Assembly (NCBI RefSeq): GCF_030295975.1
Contig: NZ_AP027364.1
Location: forward strand, 2,046,001 to 2,110,000
Source: Thalassotalea atypica
GTDB lineage: Bacteria; Pseudomonadota; Gammaproteobacteria; Enterobacterales; Alteromonadaceae
DNA length: 64,000 nucleotides
Direction: 5' to 3'
Shown here: piece after piece, positions 8,712 through 18,198 of the stretch
How the letters are laid out: the number at the start of each line of letters is the position of its first letter
Numbering within the stretch: the stretch's first letter is position 1
The notes under the pieces: generated by a model
The model's database searches: none
What the model was told of the DNA's origin: nothing
The model's input: only the letters and a program-made list of their open reading frames with translations
Made by a program: the position numbers and the translations under genes

Positions 8712-10378
8712 TACGCAGGTTGAGGTCGTAGTTCTTTACGTAAAATCTTGCCTACATTGGTTTTCGGCATTTCATCGATAAACTCGACTTGCTTAGGCAC
8801 CTTATAGTTGGTCAAGTATTTGTGGCAATGCTCGATAACCGCATTTTCATCAATTTCGGGGTCAGTTTTAACGATATAGACTTTCACGAGCTCGCCAGTC
8901 GCCTCACAAGGAATGCCTATAGCGGCTGCCTCTAGTATTCCTTCGTGCATTACGATGACTTCTTCAATTTCATTGGGGTATACATTAAAGCCTGAGACAA
9001 TGATCATGTCTTTTTTACGATCAACGATAGTAAAATGTCCGTCAGTGTCTACCGTTGCAATATCGCCAGTTTTTAACCAGCCATCTTCTAACACTTCGGC
9101 AGTTGCATCAGGTCTATTGTAGTAGCCTTGCATTACTTGTGGGCCTTTAACCCACATTTCACCAGGCTCACCAAATTCAGCGTCTTTGCCTTCATCGGTG
9201 ACTAAACGAATGTCTGTAGATGCAGCAGGGATACCAATCGTGCCGTTATATTCTTCTTGGTTATAGGGACTCATGCTGACCATTGGCGCACATTCTGTTA
9301 AGCCATACCCTTCGAGTAGTCTAGTTCCTGTCACTTTTTGCCACATTTCTGCAACGGGGCGTTGTACCGACATACCGCCGCCTAACGCAACTTTTAATTG
9401 GCTAAAATCGAGCTTATCGAAACCTTCAGTATGCAGTAAGCCATTAAATAACGTATTCACACCGGTAATGGCGGTAAATGGGTATTTAGCCAACTCTTTG
9501 ACAAAGCCCGGCATGTCTCTAGGGTTGGTGATCAGTAAATTTTTGCCTCCGTAACAAAGGAAGGATAGGCAGTTCGCGTTGAGTGCAAAGATATGATAAA
9601 GCGGCAATGCTGTAACCATAAACTCATTGTCGTTATCAAAAACAGGTCCTGTCATCGCGTTAGATTGTTCAATGTTAGCAATCATGTTGCGATGGGTGAG
9701 CATTACGCCTTTCGATGCGCCCGTAGTACCGCCCGTATATTGTAAAAAGGCTAAGTCTTCACTATTGACAGTAACAGGTGTTAAAGAAAGGTTTTTGCCT
9801 TTTTTTAATACAGCGTTAAATTTTAATGCGTTAGGCAGGCTAAAGCTTGGCACCATTTTTTTGATGTATTTAACCGCGCTGTTCACCATGATGCCTTTTA
9901 AGCCACCCAAGCGATCCCCTAGACCTGTCAATATGACGTGTTTTACGTTTGTGCTATCAATGACTTGTTCTAACGTTGACGCAAAATTTTCAATAATTAA
10001 AATACCTTTAGCGTCAGAATCTTTAAGTTGATGTTGAAGTTCTCTGGAGGTATAGAGCGGATTAACGTTTACCACGGTTAAGCCTGCCAATAATGCGCCA
10101 AATAACGCAACAGGGTATTGCAAGGTATTAGGCAGCATAATGGCAAACTTATCACCTTTTTCGAAGCCTAACGTTTGTTGCAGGTAAGCGGCAAAATTTG
10201 TTGCTTGCTCGGCAAGCTCACTATAGGTGATTTCCGCGCCCATATTGATATAAGCAGTGTTCTCACGGTGCATCGATGTGTACTTTGTGAACATCTCTGG
10301 GATAGACTGATATTTATCGGGATTTATTTCAAAGGGAACACCGGGTGGATAACTTTTTTCAAGCCAAAACTTTTCCAT
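8711..10378 (-). CDS. Long-chain fatty acid--CoA ligase (FadD type)
   Basis: The 555-residue enzyme belongs to the ANL adenylating superfamily. Motifs in order: the P-loop-like YTGGTTGASKGVMLTH (about residue 215), LPLYHIFALN, GYGLTECAPMVS (A5 region), WLKTGDIATVD with the ATP-contacting Asp, KDMIIVSGFNVYPNEIEE, and the catalytic lysine region TNVGKILRKELR near the C-terminus. It would activate a free fatty or other carboxylic acid to its CoA thioester using ATP, the entry step for the genes upstream in the same operon (thiolase, SDRs, hydratase, dehydrogenases). Length and motif set match E. coli FadD; substrate chain length cannot be inferred. A 127 bp gap separates it from the thiolase gene, so an internal promoter is possible. 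Confidence 0.92.
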   Translation of the reverse strand: MEKFWLEKSYPPGVPFEINPDKYQSIPEMFTKYTSMHRENTAYINMGAEITYSELAEQATNFAAYLQQTLGFEKGDKFAIMLPNTLQYPVALFGALLAGLTVVNVNPLYTSRELQHQLKDSDAKGILIIENFASTLEQVIDSTNVKHVILTGLGDRLGGLKGIMVNSAVKYIKKMVPSFSLPNALKFNAVLKKGKNLSLTPVTVNSEDLAFLQYTGGTTGASKGVMLTHRNMIANIEQSNAMTGPVFDNDNEFMVTALPLYHIFALNANCLSFLCYGGKNLLITNPRDMPGFVKELAKYPFTAITGVNTLFNGLLHTEGFDKLDFSQLKVALGGGMSVQRPVAEMWQKVTGTRLLEGYGLTECAPMVSMSPYNQEEYNGTIGIPAASTDIRLVTDEGKDAEFGEPGEMWVKGPQVMQGYYNRPDATAEVLEDGWLKTGDIATVDTDGHFTIVDRKKDMIIVSGFNVYPNEIEEVIVMHEGILEAAAIGIPCEATGELVKVYIVKTDPEIDENAVIEHCHKYLTNYKVPKQVEFIDEMPKTNVGKILRKELRPQPA

Positions 10379-10505
10379 TCTTCCTTCCTTCTAATCGCAT
10401 TCGTGTAATAATTATTTATTCTATTTTTATAAGTTTTTATGTTTTATCAGTGATTTTATACAACTTATTGCTCATTTTAACCACAGATAAGACCAGTATT
10501 ACATG

Positions 10506-11687
10506 CTAAAGCACTTCAAACAATCCCGCCGCTCCTTGACCACCGCCTATACACATACTGATAACCACATATTTAACGCCACGTCTTTTTCCTTCGATAA
10601 GCGCATGCATTACCATACGAGCACCGCTCATGCCGTAGGGGTGGCCAATGGAGATAGCACCGCCATTTACGTTTAGCTTATTTTCATTAATGCCGAGTGT
10701 TTTTGCGCAGTAGTCCACTTGAACCGCAAACGCTTCATTGATCTCCCAAAGACCAATGTCATCGATGGTTAAGGTATGGCGTTTTAGAAGTTTCGGGATA
10801 GCATAAATTGGACCTATGCCCATTTCGTCGGGGTCACAACCTGCAACGGCCAAACCAACATATTTGCCAAGTGGAGCCAAACCTCGCTGCTCAGCAAGGT
10901 CTTTTTCCATTAATACTACCGCAGCAGCACCATCAGATAGTTGCGATGCGTTACCACCCGTAATTGTGCCATTGTTGTTTACTGCGTTTAATGAGGATAA
11001 ACCTGCTAACGTGGTATTTGAGCGATTACCTTCGTCTTGCGATAATGTGACTTCTACTTTAGATGTTTCCCCCGTGGCCTTATCAAATGCTACTTTCGTA
11101 CAGGTTACCGGCACAATTTCGTCATTAAACTTACCAGCAGACTGCGCAGCCGCAGTACGTAGTTGTGACCTTAGCGCATATTCATCCTGTGTTTCGCGTG
11201 ACACGTTATAGCGCTCAGCAACGATTTCAGCGGTGTCTAACATTGGCATATAAACAGCAGGTGTTAAGGCTTTAACTTGTGCATCAACGGCCTTGAACAT
11301 ATTCATTTTGTCTGTTTGCGCTAATGATATAGATTCACAGCCACCAGCGACGATAACTGACGAACCATCAACAATAATTTGCTGTGCACCTGCGGCAATC
11401 GCCATTAACCCTGAAGAGCATTGTCTATCGATTGTCATACCAGCCACTGATGTGGGTAATCCAGCAGCCATTGCAGCTTGGCGACCAAAGTTCATTCCTT
11501 GAGTCCCTTGTTGAATTGCAGCGCCTATTATGCAATCGTCAACTTCATCACCTGAAATGCCTGAGCGCTGAACAGCCGCTTTTATCGCATGTGCGGCTAA
11601 TGAAGGTGAGGTCAAGTTGTTAAATGCACCTTTATATGCTTTGCCAATGGGTGTTCTTGCTGCTGAAACTATTACTGCTTCTCTCAC
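10506..11687 (-). CDS. Thiolase, acetyl-CoA acyltransferase
   Basis: A complete 393-residue thiolase. The acyl-accepting nucleophile is Cys90 in DRQCSSGL; the other catalytic residues are His349 in [12 protein letters not shown] and Cys379 in [15 protein letters not shown]. It cleaves 3-ketoacyl-CoA with CoA to acetyl-CoA (or propionyl-CoA) and a shortened acyl-CoA, the last step of beta-oxidation. It lies between an SDR gene (15 bp upstream) and the acyl-CoA ligase, all in the same direction. Sequence alone does not separate a degradative from a biosynthetic role, but the neighbours argue for degradation. Confidence 0.93.
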   Translation of the reverse strand: MREAVIVSAARTPIGKAYKGAFNNLTSPSLAAHAIKAAVQRSGISGDEVDDCIIGAAIQQGTQGMNFGRQAAMAAGLPTSVAGMTIDRQCSSGLMAIAAGAQQIIVDGSSVIVAGGCESISLAQTDKMNMFKAVDAQVKALTPAVYMPMLDTAEIVAERYNVSRETQDEYALRSQLRTAAAQSAGKFNDEIVPVTCTKVAFDKATGETSKVEVTLSQDEGNRSNTTLAGLSSLNAVNNNGTITGGNASQLSDGAAAVVLMEKDLAEQRGLAPLGKYVGLAVAGCDPDEMGIGPIYAIPKLLKRHTLTIDDIGLWEINEAFAVQVDYCAKTLGINENKLNVNGGAISIGHPYGMSGARMVMHALIEGKRRGVKYVVISMCIGGGQGAAGLFEVL

Positions 11688-11702
11688 GACTATAGTCCTT
11701 TT

Positions 11703-12620
11703 CTAGTTTTTGCTTGCTAGGTAAGCCATGGCTTTGCCTACAAATTTTTCGCCTTGCTCAACGCCTGATTGTGGTGCTTTTTGATGTTCAATATTTGAAA
11801 TTTCTGACAAAGCAGCTCGAACACTTTCTGGGGTTTGTTGGCGGGCAGGAATAAAAGTGCCGTCGGTCTCAAACATCGAAGCACTGGCATAGCCGCCAGC
11901 ACCAGCGGCTAAAATCATTCGATTTGGCGCGTCGTCATCACATAGGGTTAGCGCGCCTGCCGTCACTGACTCAGGGGAAAGTAATTTAACTAAATCTTCT
12001 GGCATCAAATCTTCTGTCATGCGAGTGCCTGCTGTTGGGGCAAGGGCATTGATACGAATATTATTTTTAGCACCTTCTAGTACTAAGGTGTTCATTAGTC
12101 CGAGCACGGCCATTTTTGCCGCGCCGTAATTTGATTGTCCGAAGTTTCCGTACATACCGCTTGAAGAGGTAGTCATGACAATGCGGCCATAATTTTGCTC
12201 GCGCATGATGTCCCATACTGCCTTAGTACAATTAACGCTGCCCATTAGGTGAACATCAACCACCAATTGAAACTCTTCAAGGGACATTTTGGTAAATGAT
12301 TTATCGCGTAAAATACCGGCATTGTTGATCAGAATGTCTACCCGTCCCCATTTCTCCATGGCTTGCTGAACCATGTCTTGTACTTCATCAAAATTAGCTA
12401 CGTTAGCACCATGGCTAATGGCGTCGCCACCGGCCTGCTTTATTAATGCTACGACTTCTTCAGAGGCGGCCGAAGATTGTCCCGTACCGTCTCTTGCACC
12501 GCCTAGATCATTAACTACAACTTTTGCTCCTCGAGCGGCTAACTCTAATGCGTGTGAACGGCCCAAACCATTCCCTGCGCCTGTAACTATAGCGACTTTT
12601 CCTTTGAAACTAATTGTCAT
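11703..12620 (-). CDS. SDR-family 3-hydroxyacyl-CoA dehydrogenase (HSD17B4 type)
   Basis: The 305-residue protein has the classical SDR pattern: TGAGNGLG cofactor loop at residues 13-20, a NDLGGARDGTG stretch typical of the dehydrogenase half of peroxisomal multifunctional enzyme 2, NNAG at 99-102, and the catalytic Tyr165/Lys169 in NYGAAKM. It is longer than usual SDRs (about 250) because of a C-terminal extension seen in this subgroup. It probably oxidises a 3-hydroxyacyl-CoA to 3-ketoacyl-CoA with NAD+. It sits between the MaoC hydratase and the thiolase, which would supply its substrate and use its product, reproducing as separate genes the order of activities in the eukaryotic multifunctional enzyme. 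Confidence 0.9.
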   Translation of the reverse strand: MTISFKGKVAIVTGAGNGLGRSHALELAARGAKVVVNDLGGARDGTGQSSAASEEVVALIKQAGGDAISHGANVANFDEVQDMVQQAMEKWGRVDILINNAGILRDKSFTKMSLEEFQLVVDVHLMGSVNCTKAVWDIMREQNYGRIVMTTSSSGMYGNFGQSNYGAAKMAVLGLMNTLVLEGAKNNIRINALAPTAGTRMTEDLMPEDLVKLLSPESVTAGALTLCDDDAPNRMILAAGAGGYASASMFETDGTFIPARQQTPESVRAALSEISNIEHQKAPQSGVEQGEKFVGKAMAYLASKN

Positions 12621-12669
12621 TTTGATCGGTTCCTATCTTTTGTGTTTTTATGTAGATGCAGGGAATTGG

Positions 12670-13131
12670 CTATTTCACCATTTGAATTGAAATCCACTCT
12701 GCAATGAGGGCCGGGGTATCTACACCTTCTATTTCAATGCTTACTTCTGTTTTTAATCGATATTGGCCAGGTTTCTTTTCTTCAATTTCTAACGTTTTAG
12801 CATGTGAGCGAATGCGACTATTAACAGTGACGGGTTGCAAAAAACGGATTTTGTCAAAACCGGAGTTAATACCCATGTAAAAGCCATCAATAATGACAGT
12901 GTTTTGCTCAGCAAAATGTGAAAGCATTGATAACGTAAGAAAACCATGTGCAATGGTAGAGCCAAACGGTGTTTGTTTAGCTTTCTCAGGATCAATGTGA
13001 ATAAATTGGTGATCTCGCGTGCAATCGGCAAATTGATCTATTTGCTCTTGCGTTACTTGGTGCCATTGTGTTGGCTCCGCTTGGAAACCGATGTAGTCGT
13101 TTATATCGCTTTTGTTGATCATGGTCGGCAT
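12670..13131 (-). CDS. MaoC-family enoyl-CoA hydratase
   Basis: A 153-residue hot-dog-fold protein with the hydratase-2 signature: FADCTRDHQFIHIDPEKA followed by GSTIAHGFLTLSML, where the Asp and His of the D-x(4)-H pair lie. Enzymes of this family add water to trans-2-enoyl-CoA giving the R-3-hydroxyacyl-CoA. The gene is in the middle of the catabolic run, 49 bp from the SDR gene and 52 bp from the start of the large acyl-CoA dehydrogenase side, fitting the step between dehydrogenation and oxidation. I see nothing unusual in it. Confidence 0.9.
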   Translation of the reverse strand: MPTMINKSDINDYIGFQAEPTQWHQVTQEQIDQFADCTRDHQFIHIDPEKAKQTPFGSTIAHGFLTLSMLSHFAEQNTVIIDGFYMGINSGFDKIRFLQPVTVNSRIRSHAKTLEIEEKKPGQYRLKTEVSIEIEGVDTPALIAEWISIQMVK

Positions 13132-13183
13132 GTTGACTCCTAGAATTAGTTTCGTTGTATCGCTTGCTATTATTGTTAGATGG

Positions 13184-14989
13184 TTAAAACCATGCGTCCT
13201 GCATGTCGTGAGTTGTGCTGTCTAACTCACTAAGTATTTTTGACCAATGCTCTACCTTAGGCAGTTCAAACTTGAAGAAATACTTCATAGCTTGCAATTT
13301 ACCTTGGTAAAAATGTTGCTCATTTTCGTGTTGTGCTTTCGAAAGGGCCGTTTTGGCTATCATGGCTTGTTTTAACCAAATCCATGCGATAGTGACATGA
13401 CCAAAAAACTCTAAATACTTCACAGAGTTGGCTAAAACAAGGTCGATGTTTTTTTCGCCCATTGCGGTTAATAGCGTATTGGTGGTGTGTTTTAATGTTG
13501 AAACTGCGCTCTTAAGCTGCTCAGCATACGGAGTTAGTTCATCATATTTGCTGGCGAGGGCAATGGTTTTGTTTACTTCAGTCAAAGTAGCAATGTAACC
13601 CTTTAGATTATTCATCGGTACTTTGCGAGCAAGCAGATCTAATGACTGAATACAAGTCGTCCCTTCGTGTATCGGGTTTAATCGGTTATCGCGATAAAAC
13701 ATTTCGACTGGATGTTCGTTAATATAACCGTGACCGCCAAGTACTTGTATCGCCAAGTCATTGGCTTTAGGCCCGTACTCTGATGGCCATGTTTTAATGA
13801 TTGGTGTTAAAAAGTCCAATAACAAATGTGCCTGCTCTCGTTCTTCTTTTGTAGGCGCGGTGTGTTCGTCATCTGATAGCTGACTACCATATAAAACCAA
13901 GGCCAAAGCACCTTCTGTGTAAGACTTTTGTGCAAGTAACATACGCTTTACGTCCGCATGTTCGATGATGTTAACCATCGGAGATAGAGGATCTTTACAT
14001 GATGGCAGGCGTCCTTGTGGACGGTTTCTGGCATAATCTAGTGAGTAGTTGTAACCTGCAAGACCAAAAACTGCGCCACTGGTACCCACCATGACGCGTG
14101 CTTCGTTCATCATATGGAACATGTATTTAAGGCCGTGGTTTTCTTCACCGACTAAATAGCCGACAGAGCCTTCTTGCTCGCCAAAACTAAGTGCAGTCGA
14201 TGTTTGCGCACGACCACCCATTTTGTGGAATAAACCAGACAGGGCGACTTCGTTGTCTTTGCCTAAGCTACCGTCATCATTAACTAGATATTTAGGTACA
14301 ACAAATAAAGAGATCCCTTTAATTCCTTTTGGTGCACCTTTCACGCGAGCAAGCACTAAATGTACGATGTTCTCATTTAAAGTATGATCGCCACCGGAAA
14401 TGAATATTTTTGATCCTGAAATACGATAATTACCGTCATCAGTTTTAACTGCACTGGTTGATAAATCAGCCAAGCCTGAGCCTGCGCCTGGCTCGGTCAT
14501 AGCCATAGTGCCTGCAAAACGTCCGTCTCGCATCGGACGAACCCATTTCTCGATTAGTTCATTGCTACCATGTGCTTGCAACAAATTGGCGTTTGCATTG
14601 GTTAGTGCGGTATAGCCCATGCTGTTGCCACCCGCGATGGAAAGATACGCTCCTGCAACACTTGCAACGATAGGGGGTAATTGCATGCCACTAAATTCAT
14701 AGTCAGCGGTAGCAGAAGCTAAGCCTGATTCAATGACTGCGTCGATTGCCGGTTTTAATTCTGGGATCAAGCTAATCTCTTTGCCATCAAATGTTGGTTG
14801 GTGAATATCAAGTTTTTGTCTGATAGGTAGAAAGTGCTTTTCGGCGATCACTTTGGCTGTGTTTATCACCTCATTGAAGGTATGACGATCATGATCTTGA
14901 TAACGTTCACGCTTATTTAGCGACTCCGTATCAAAAAATTCATACAGCATAAAATCCAAGTCGCGTTCGTTAAGCATGGGGGCAGTCAT
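13184..14989 (-). CDS. Acyl-CoA dehydrogenase, long (about 600-residue) FadE5-like type
   Basis: I put the start at ATG 14989 (MTAPMLNERDLDFML), giving 601 residues; an upstream start at 15070 would overlap the preceding SDR gene and adds a cysteine- and proline-rich stretch unlike the family. The flavin dehydrogenase core is clear: AMTEPGAGSGLADL (FAD/acyl binding), KIFISGGDH, MMNEARVMVGTSG and QVLGGHGYINEHPVEMFYRDNRLNPIHEGTT. The extra C-terminal helical domain (after about residue 450) is that of the larger prokaryotic enzymes related to very-long-chain dehydrogenases. It would introduce the 2,3-double bond into an acyl-CoA, passing electrons to ETF. Second dehydrogenase of the operon, the other being the shorter type at 16927. 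Confidence 0.92.
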   Translation of the reverse strand: MTAPMLNERDLDFMLYEFFDTESLNKRERYQDHDRHTFNEVINTAKVIAEKHFLPIRQKLDIHQPTFDGKEISLIPELKPAIDAVIESGLASATADYEFSGMQLPPIVASVAGAYLSIAGGNSMGYTALTNANANLLQAHGSNELIEKWVRPMRDGRFAGTMAMTEPGAGSGLADLSTSAVKTDDGNYRISGSKIFISGGDHTLNENIVHLVLARVKGAPKGIKGISLFVVPKYLVNDDGSLGKDNEVALSGLFHKMGGRAQTSTALSFGEQEGSVGYLVGEENHGLKYMFHMMNEARVMVGTSGAVFGLAGYNYSLDYARNRPQGRLPSCKDPLSPMVNIIEHADVKRMLLAQKSYTEGALALVLYGSQLSDDEHTAPTKEEREQAHLLLDFLTPIIKTWPSEYGPKANDLAIQVLGGHGYINEHPVEMFYRDNRLNPIHEGTTCIQSLDLLARKVPMNNLKGYIATLTEVNKTIALASKYDELTPYAEQLKSAVSTLKHTTNTLLTAMGEKNIDLVLANSVKYLEFFGHVTIAWIWLKQAMIAKTALSKAQHENEQHFYQGKLQAMKYFFKFELPKVEHWSKILSELDSTTHDMQDAWF

Positions 14990-15047
14990 AGTATTTTCTT
15001 GTTCCGATTTTATTTTAGCGTTAAGTGATTGGCGTAAAGGGGGGCAA

Positions 15048-15809
15048 TTACATTGCCGAAACGCCACCACATACTGCGATACATTGGCCTGTCATATAAG
15101 TATTTGCAGGTGAAAGCATAAGTAGTATCGTTGCAACAACTTCTTTTGGCTCTGCTAATCTCTTCATCGGCGCGCGACGTGCAAAGGTACTTTGCAAGTC
15201 ATCGTCTGCCATATCGGTAACCATATTGGTTAAGGTAAAAAATGGGCAAATAGCGTTTATTCTGATATTGCTTGCGGCATATTCAACAGCACCAGTTTTT
15301 GTTAGCCCAACAACAGCATGTTTTGCGGCAGAATAGGATGCAACCATCGGCGCGCCACCTAAACCTGCCATTGAACTGACATTTAATATGGCGCCGCTGT
15401 CTTGTTTTAGCATTTGTTCGATTTGAAAGCGCATGCCAAATTGAACACCTTTAACATTAACGCCAAATTGCCTATCCATGGTTGCTTCATCGGTTAAATG
15501 AAGTGGCGACATAGCGGGTGCTATACCTGCATTATTCACGGCAATATCCACTCGACCAAACACTTCGACGGCCTTATCGACCATGGCCTTACAGTCCTCT
15601 GATTTTGAAACGTCACAGCCCATTGCAACGACTTCAGCACCATTGGCGTTAATATCTTCGCCCACTTTCATCACTGCATCTTCTTTAACATCACTAATCA
15701 CAAGGCGTGCACCACGCTGTGCAAATTCTTGTGCTAACAATTTGCCAAAGCCTTGAGCTGCGCCAGTAATCAAAACTACTTTGGATTGAAAATCTAACAA
15801 GCTGTCCAT
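15048..15809 (-). CDS. SDR-family oxidoreductase
   Basis: A 253-residue classical short-chain dehydrogenase: ITGAAQGFGK cofactor loop near residue 14, NNAGIAP around 92, Ser in NVSSMAG and the catalytic YSAAK at about 160, with the C-terminal YMTGQCIAVCGGVSAM where the family usually has a V-D-GG motif. It probably oxidises or reduces a hydroxy/keto group on an acyl-CoA or related intermediate. It lies between the kinase-like gene (27 bp) and the large acyl-CoA dehydrogenase. The operon has three SDRs, implying more hydroxyl oxidations than simple beta-oxidation needs, or different chain classes. Confidence 0.88.
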   Translation of the reverse strand: MDSLLDFQSKVVLITGAAQGFGKLLAQEFAQRGARLVISDVKEDAVMKVGEDINANGAEVVAMGCDVSKSEDCKAMVDKAVEVFGRVDIAVNNAGIAPAMSPLHLTDEATMDRQFGVNVKGVQFGMRFQIEQMLKQDSGAILNVSSMAGLGGAPMVASYSAAKHAVVGLTKTGAVEYAASNIRINAICPFFTLTNMVTDMADDDLQSTFARRAPMKRLAEPKEVVATILLMLSPANTYMTGQCIAVCGGVSAM

Positions 15810-15836
15810 GAATTATTCCTTTCGTCTATAAATTAT

Positions 15837-16904
15837 TTATTTGTTATTTTGTGCTTTGTGTTCTTTAATGACACCCAAGGCCATTTGTGCCAATGGCTCT
15901 ACAAATGCGCCAATTTTACTGGCATTGTCATTTGAAGCATTGCCTTGGCTCGCGCGTTTAGCTACGCCTTGAACTATGGCTGCAAGGCGGAAAAAACTGA
16001 ACGCTAGATAAAAGTGCCAGTTGTCTATGCGATCAATACCCATTCGTTGACAGTATTTATCAACATACTCTTGTTCTGAAGGAATCCCTAACGCCGCGCG
16101 GTCGATACCAAGTAACCCATCAGCAGCACCTAAACCTTGAGGCATACGCAGTTGCATACACTGATAGGCCAAATCAGAGTAGGGATGTCCTAATGTTGAT
16201 AGCTCCCAATCAAGCACTGCGATTATTTCTGCACTGCCTTTGGCAAACATGATGTTATCAAGGCGATAATCGCCATGGACTAAACAGAGTTTACCGTCAT
16301 CTTCTGGCGTATTTACGTTTAGCCATTCGCTTAATTGGTCGACGGCTTCAATTTTATGGGTTTCAGATGCACGATACTGCGTAGTCCATCTCGCAAGCTG
16401 TCGTTCAAAGTAATTACCCGACTTGCCGTATTCTGTTAGGTTCGCTTTAGATAAATCAACACTGTGAATGGCGACTAGTGTCTTGTTCATCGCATCGTAC
16501 ATATCGCTGCGCTGCTCATTTGTCGTGATTTTTTCTAAAGCTGCATCCCAGAATATATTGCCATCACAAAATTCCATGACGTAAAACATTGAACCTATAA
16601 CATCAATGTCTTCACAAAGGTGAAATACTTTAGCTACCGGCACGTCAGTATTAGACAGGGCGTTGATAACCTGATACTCACGATCGACAGCGTGCGCTGA
16701 TTTAAGTAACTTCCCTGGCGGTTGTTTACGTAGAACGTACACGCCAGAGTTCGCGATTAGCCTAAATGTAGGGTTTGATTGCCCGCCCGCAAACTTCTCC
16801 AACGTGATTGGGCCTTCAAAGCCATCAATATTCGCCGTAAGGTATTGCGTTAGCTTTTCGATATCAATTTGTTTTGTTGTACTATCGACACTCTGTTGTG
16901 ACAT
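15837..16904 (-). CDS. APH-family phosphotransferase (ACAD10/11 kinase-domain or LvaA type)
   Basis: The 355-residue protein has a kinase fold of the aminoglycoside-phosphotransferase family: GGQSNPTFRL (nucleotide loop, about residue 40), VLRKQPPG with the ATP lysine, the catalytic loop LVHGDYRLDNIMF and the metal-binding IAVLDWELSTLGHPYSDLAY. This branch is the one fused to an acyl-CoA dehydrogenase in animal ACAD10/ACAD11 and found as LvaA in levulinate-degrading Pseudomonas, where it phosphorylates 4-hydroxyacyl-CoA. Here it is encoded 22 bp downstream of the ACAD11-like dehydrogenase gene, so the pair likely performs the same two-step removal of a 4-hydroxyl group. Antibiotic resistance is unlikely given the context. 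Confidence 0.86.
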   Translation of the reverse strand: MSQQSVDSTTKQIDIEKLTQYLTANIDGFEGPITLEKFAGGQSNPTFRLIANSGVYVLRKQPPGKLLKSAHAVDREYQVINALSNTDVPVAKVFHLCEDIDVIGSMFYVMEFCDGNIFWDAALEKITTNEQRSDMYDAMNKTLVAIHSVDLSKANLTEYGKSGNYFERQLARWTTQYRASETHKIEAVDQLSEWLNVNTPEDDGKLCLVHGDYRLDNIMFAKGSAEIIAVLDWELSTLGHPYSDLAYQCMQLRMPQGLGAADGLLGIDRAALGIPSEQEYVDKYCQRMGIDRIDNWHFYLAFSFFRLAAIVQGVAKRASQGNASNDNASKIGAFVEPLAQMALGVIKEHKAQNNK

Positions 16905-16926
16905 GCTTTTCCTCGTTAATGCGTTT

Positions 16927-18141
16927 TTATTGAGCGTATTTTTTTGCCAGGTTTCGACCTAGCTGCATCATATGTACTTGATCAGGCCCGTCTGCTAATC
17001 GTAATGTGCGCAGGGCGGCAAACATATGAGCCAAAAAGGTATCTTGACTAACGCCTACTGCGCCATGACACTGAATAGCACGGTCTAACACGTCTAGTGC
17101 CATATTCGGTGCAATTATTTTTATCATCGCGATTAGATCTTGAGCTGCTTTGTTACCTACAGTATCCATTTTTTCAGCGGCTTGTAAGGTTAATAATCGA
17201 GCTTGTTCAATTTGACAGGCAGACATGGCCATATCTTCACGTACGGATTGTTGTTTGATCATTGGCTGACCAAAGACAACACGCTCAGAAACGCGTTTGC
17301 CCATGGCTTCTAAAGCACGTTGAGCTGCACCAATACAACGCATACAGTGATGAATACGTCCTGGCCCTAACCGGCCCTGGGCGATTTCAAACCCTTTTCC
17401 TTCACCAACGATAATGTTACCTACAGGCACACGGACATTATCAAAGATAATTTCTGCATGACCTTCTGGTGCATCGTCATAGCCAAACACTTTCATCGGA
17501 CGAACCACTTTTACGCCCGGCGTGTTCATAGGGACTAATACTTGGGATTGCTGAATATAACGGTTGGCATTGGTAGGATCCGTTTTACCCATAACGATCA
17601 TGATTTCGCATTGCTTACGACAAGCACCGCTGATGTAAAACTTACGTCCGTTGATGACGTATTCATCGCCATCACGCTCAATTAAGGTTTCAATATTGGT
17701 TGCATCACTCGATGCGACTTCTGGCTCAGTCATTGCAAACGCAGAGCGTATTTCGCCGGCGAGTAATGGCTCAAGCCATTGCTTTTTCTGCTCTTCATTA
17801 CCATATTTTGCTAAAACTTCCATATTGCCTGTATCTGGTGCAGCGCAGTTGAACACTTCAGAGGCCCAAATCACTTTACCCATTTGCTCAGCAAGTGGTG
17901 CGTACTCTAAGTTGGTTAGCCCCGCGCTATATTTTCCGTAACTAACGGGCAAAAATAAATTCCATAAACCTTGTTCTTTTGCAATGGCTTTAAGCTCTTG
18001 CATTAACGGAGGTGTATTCCACGGGTCGTTGGCTACTTGTTCATGCATTGCTTGTTCATTGGGATAGACATATTCGTCCATAAATGCACAAACACGTGTT
18101 AATAAGTCTTTTACTTTGTCGCTATATTCAAAGTTCATCAT
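16927..18141 (-). CDS. Acyl-CoA dehydrogenase (ACAD10/11 or LvaC type)
   Basis: The 404-residue flavoenzyme shows [46 protein letters not shown] and the C-terminal [19 protein letters not shown] and [10 protein letters not shown]. The [10 protein letters not shown] and [10 protein letters not shown] segments are typical of the subgroup fused to a kinase domain in ACAD10/11. In that subgroup the enzyme acts on a phosphorylated 4-hydroxyacyl-CoA, with loss of phosphate, rather than only making a 2-enoyl-CoA. It is directly upstream of the APH-type kinase gene. Two tandem ATGs (18141 and 18138) are possible starts. Assignment to family is firm; the substrate is inferred from the neighbour. Confidence 0.9.
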   Translation of the reverse strand: MMNFEYSDKVKDLLTRVCAFMDEYVYPNEQAMHEQVANDPWNTPPLMQELKAIAKEQGLWNLFLPVSYGKYSAGLTNLEYAPLAEQMGKVIWASEVFNCAAPDTGNMEVLAKYGNEEQKKQWLEPLLAGEIRSAFAMTEPEVASSDATNIETLIERDGDEYVINGRKFYISGACRKQCEIMIVMGKTDPTNANRYIQQSQVLVPMNTPGVKVVRPMKVFGYDDAPEGHAEIIFDNVRVPVGNIIVGEGKGFEIAQGRLGPGRIHHCMRCIGAAQRALEAMGKRVSERVVFGQPMIKQQSVREDMAMSACQIEQARLLTLQAAEKMDTVGNKAAQDLIAMIKIIAPNMALDVLDRAIQCHGAVGVSQDTFLAHMFAALRTLRLADGPDQVHMMQLGRNLAKKYAQ

Positions 18142-18198
18142 TGTATTCCTGTAGTTTCAACTATTGTCGATTAGCCATTCTTGTTTACTGGCTTATGT

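Noticed and set aside
14990-15070. Longer N-terminus for the large acyl-CoA dehydrogenase
   Set aside because: It overlaps the end of the SDR gene and encodes a Cys/Pro-rich lead not seen in the family.
15837-16904. Aminoglycoside resistance phosphotransferase
   Set aside because: The APH fold is shared, but close motifs and operon context point to an acyl-CoA-related kinase.
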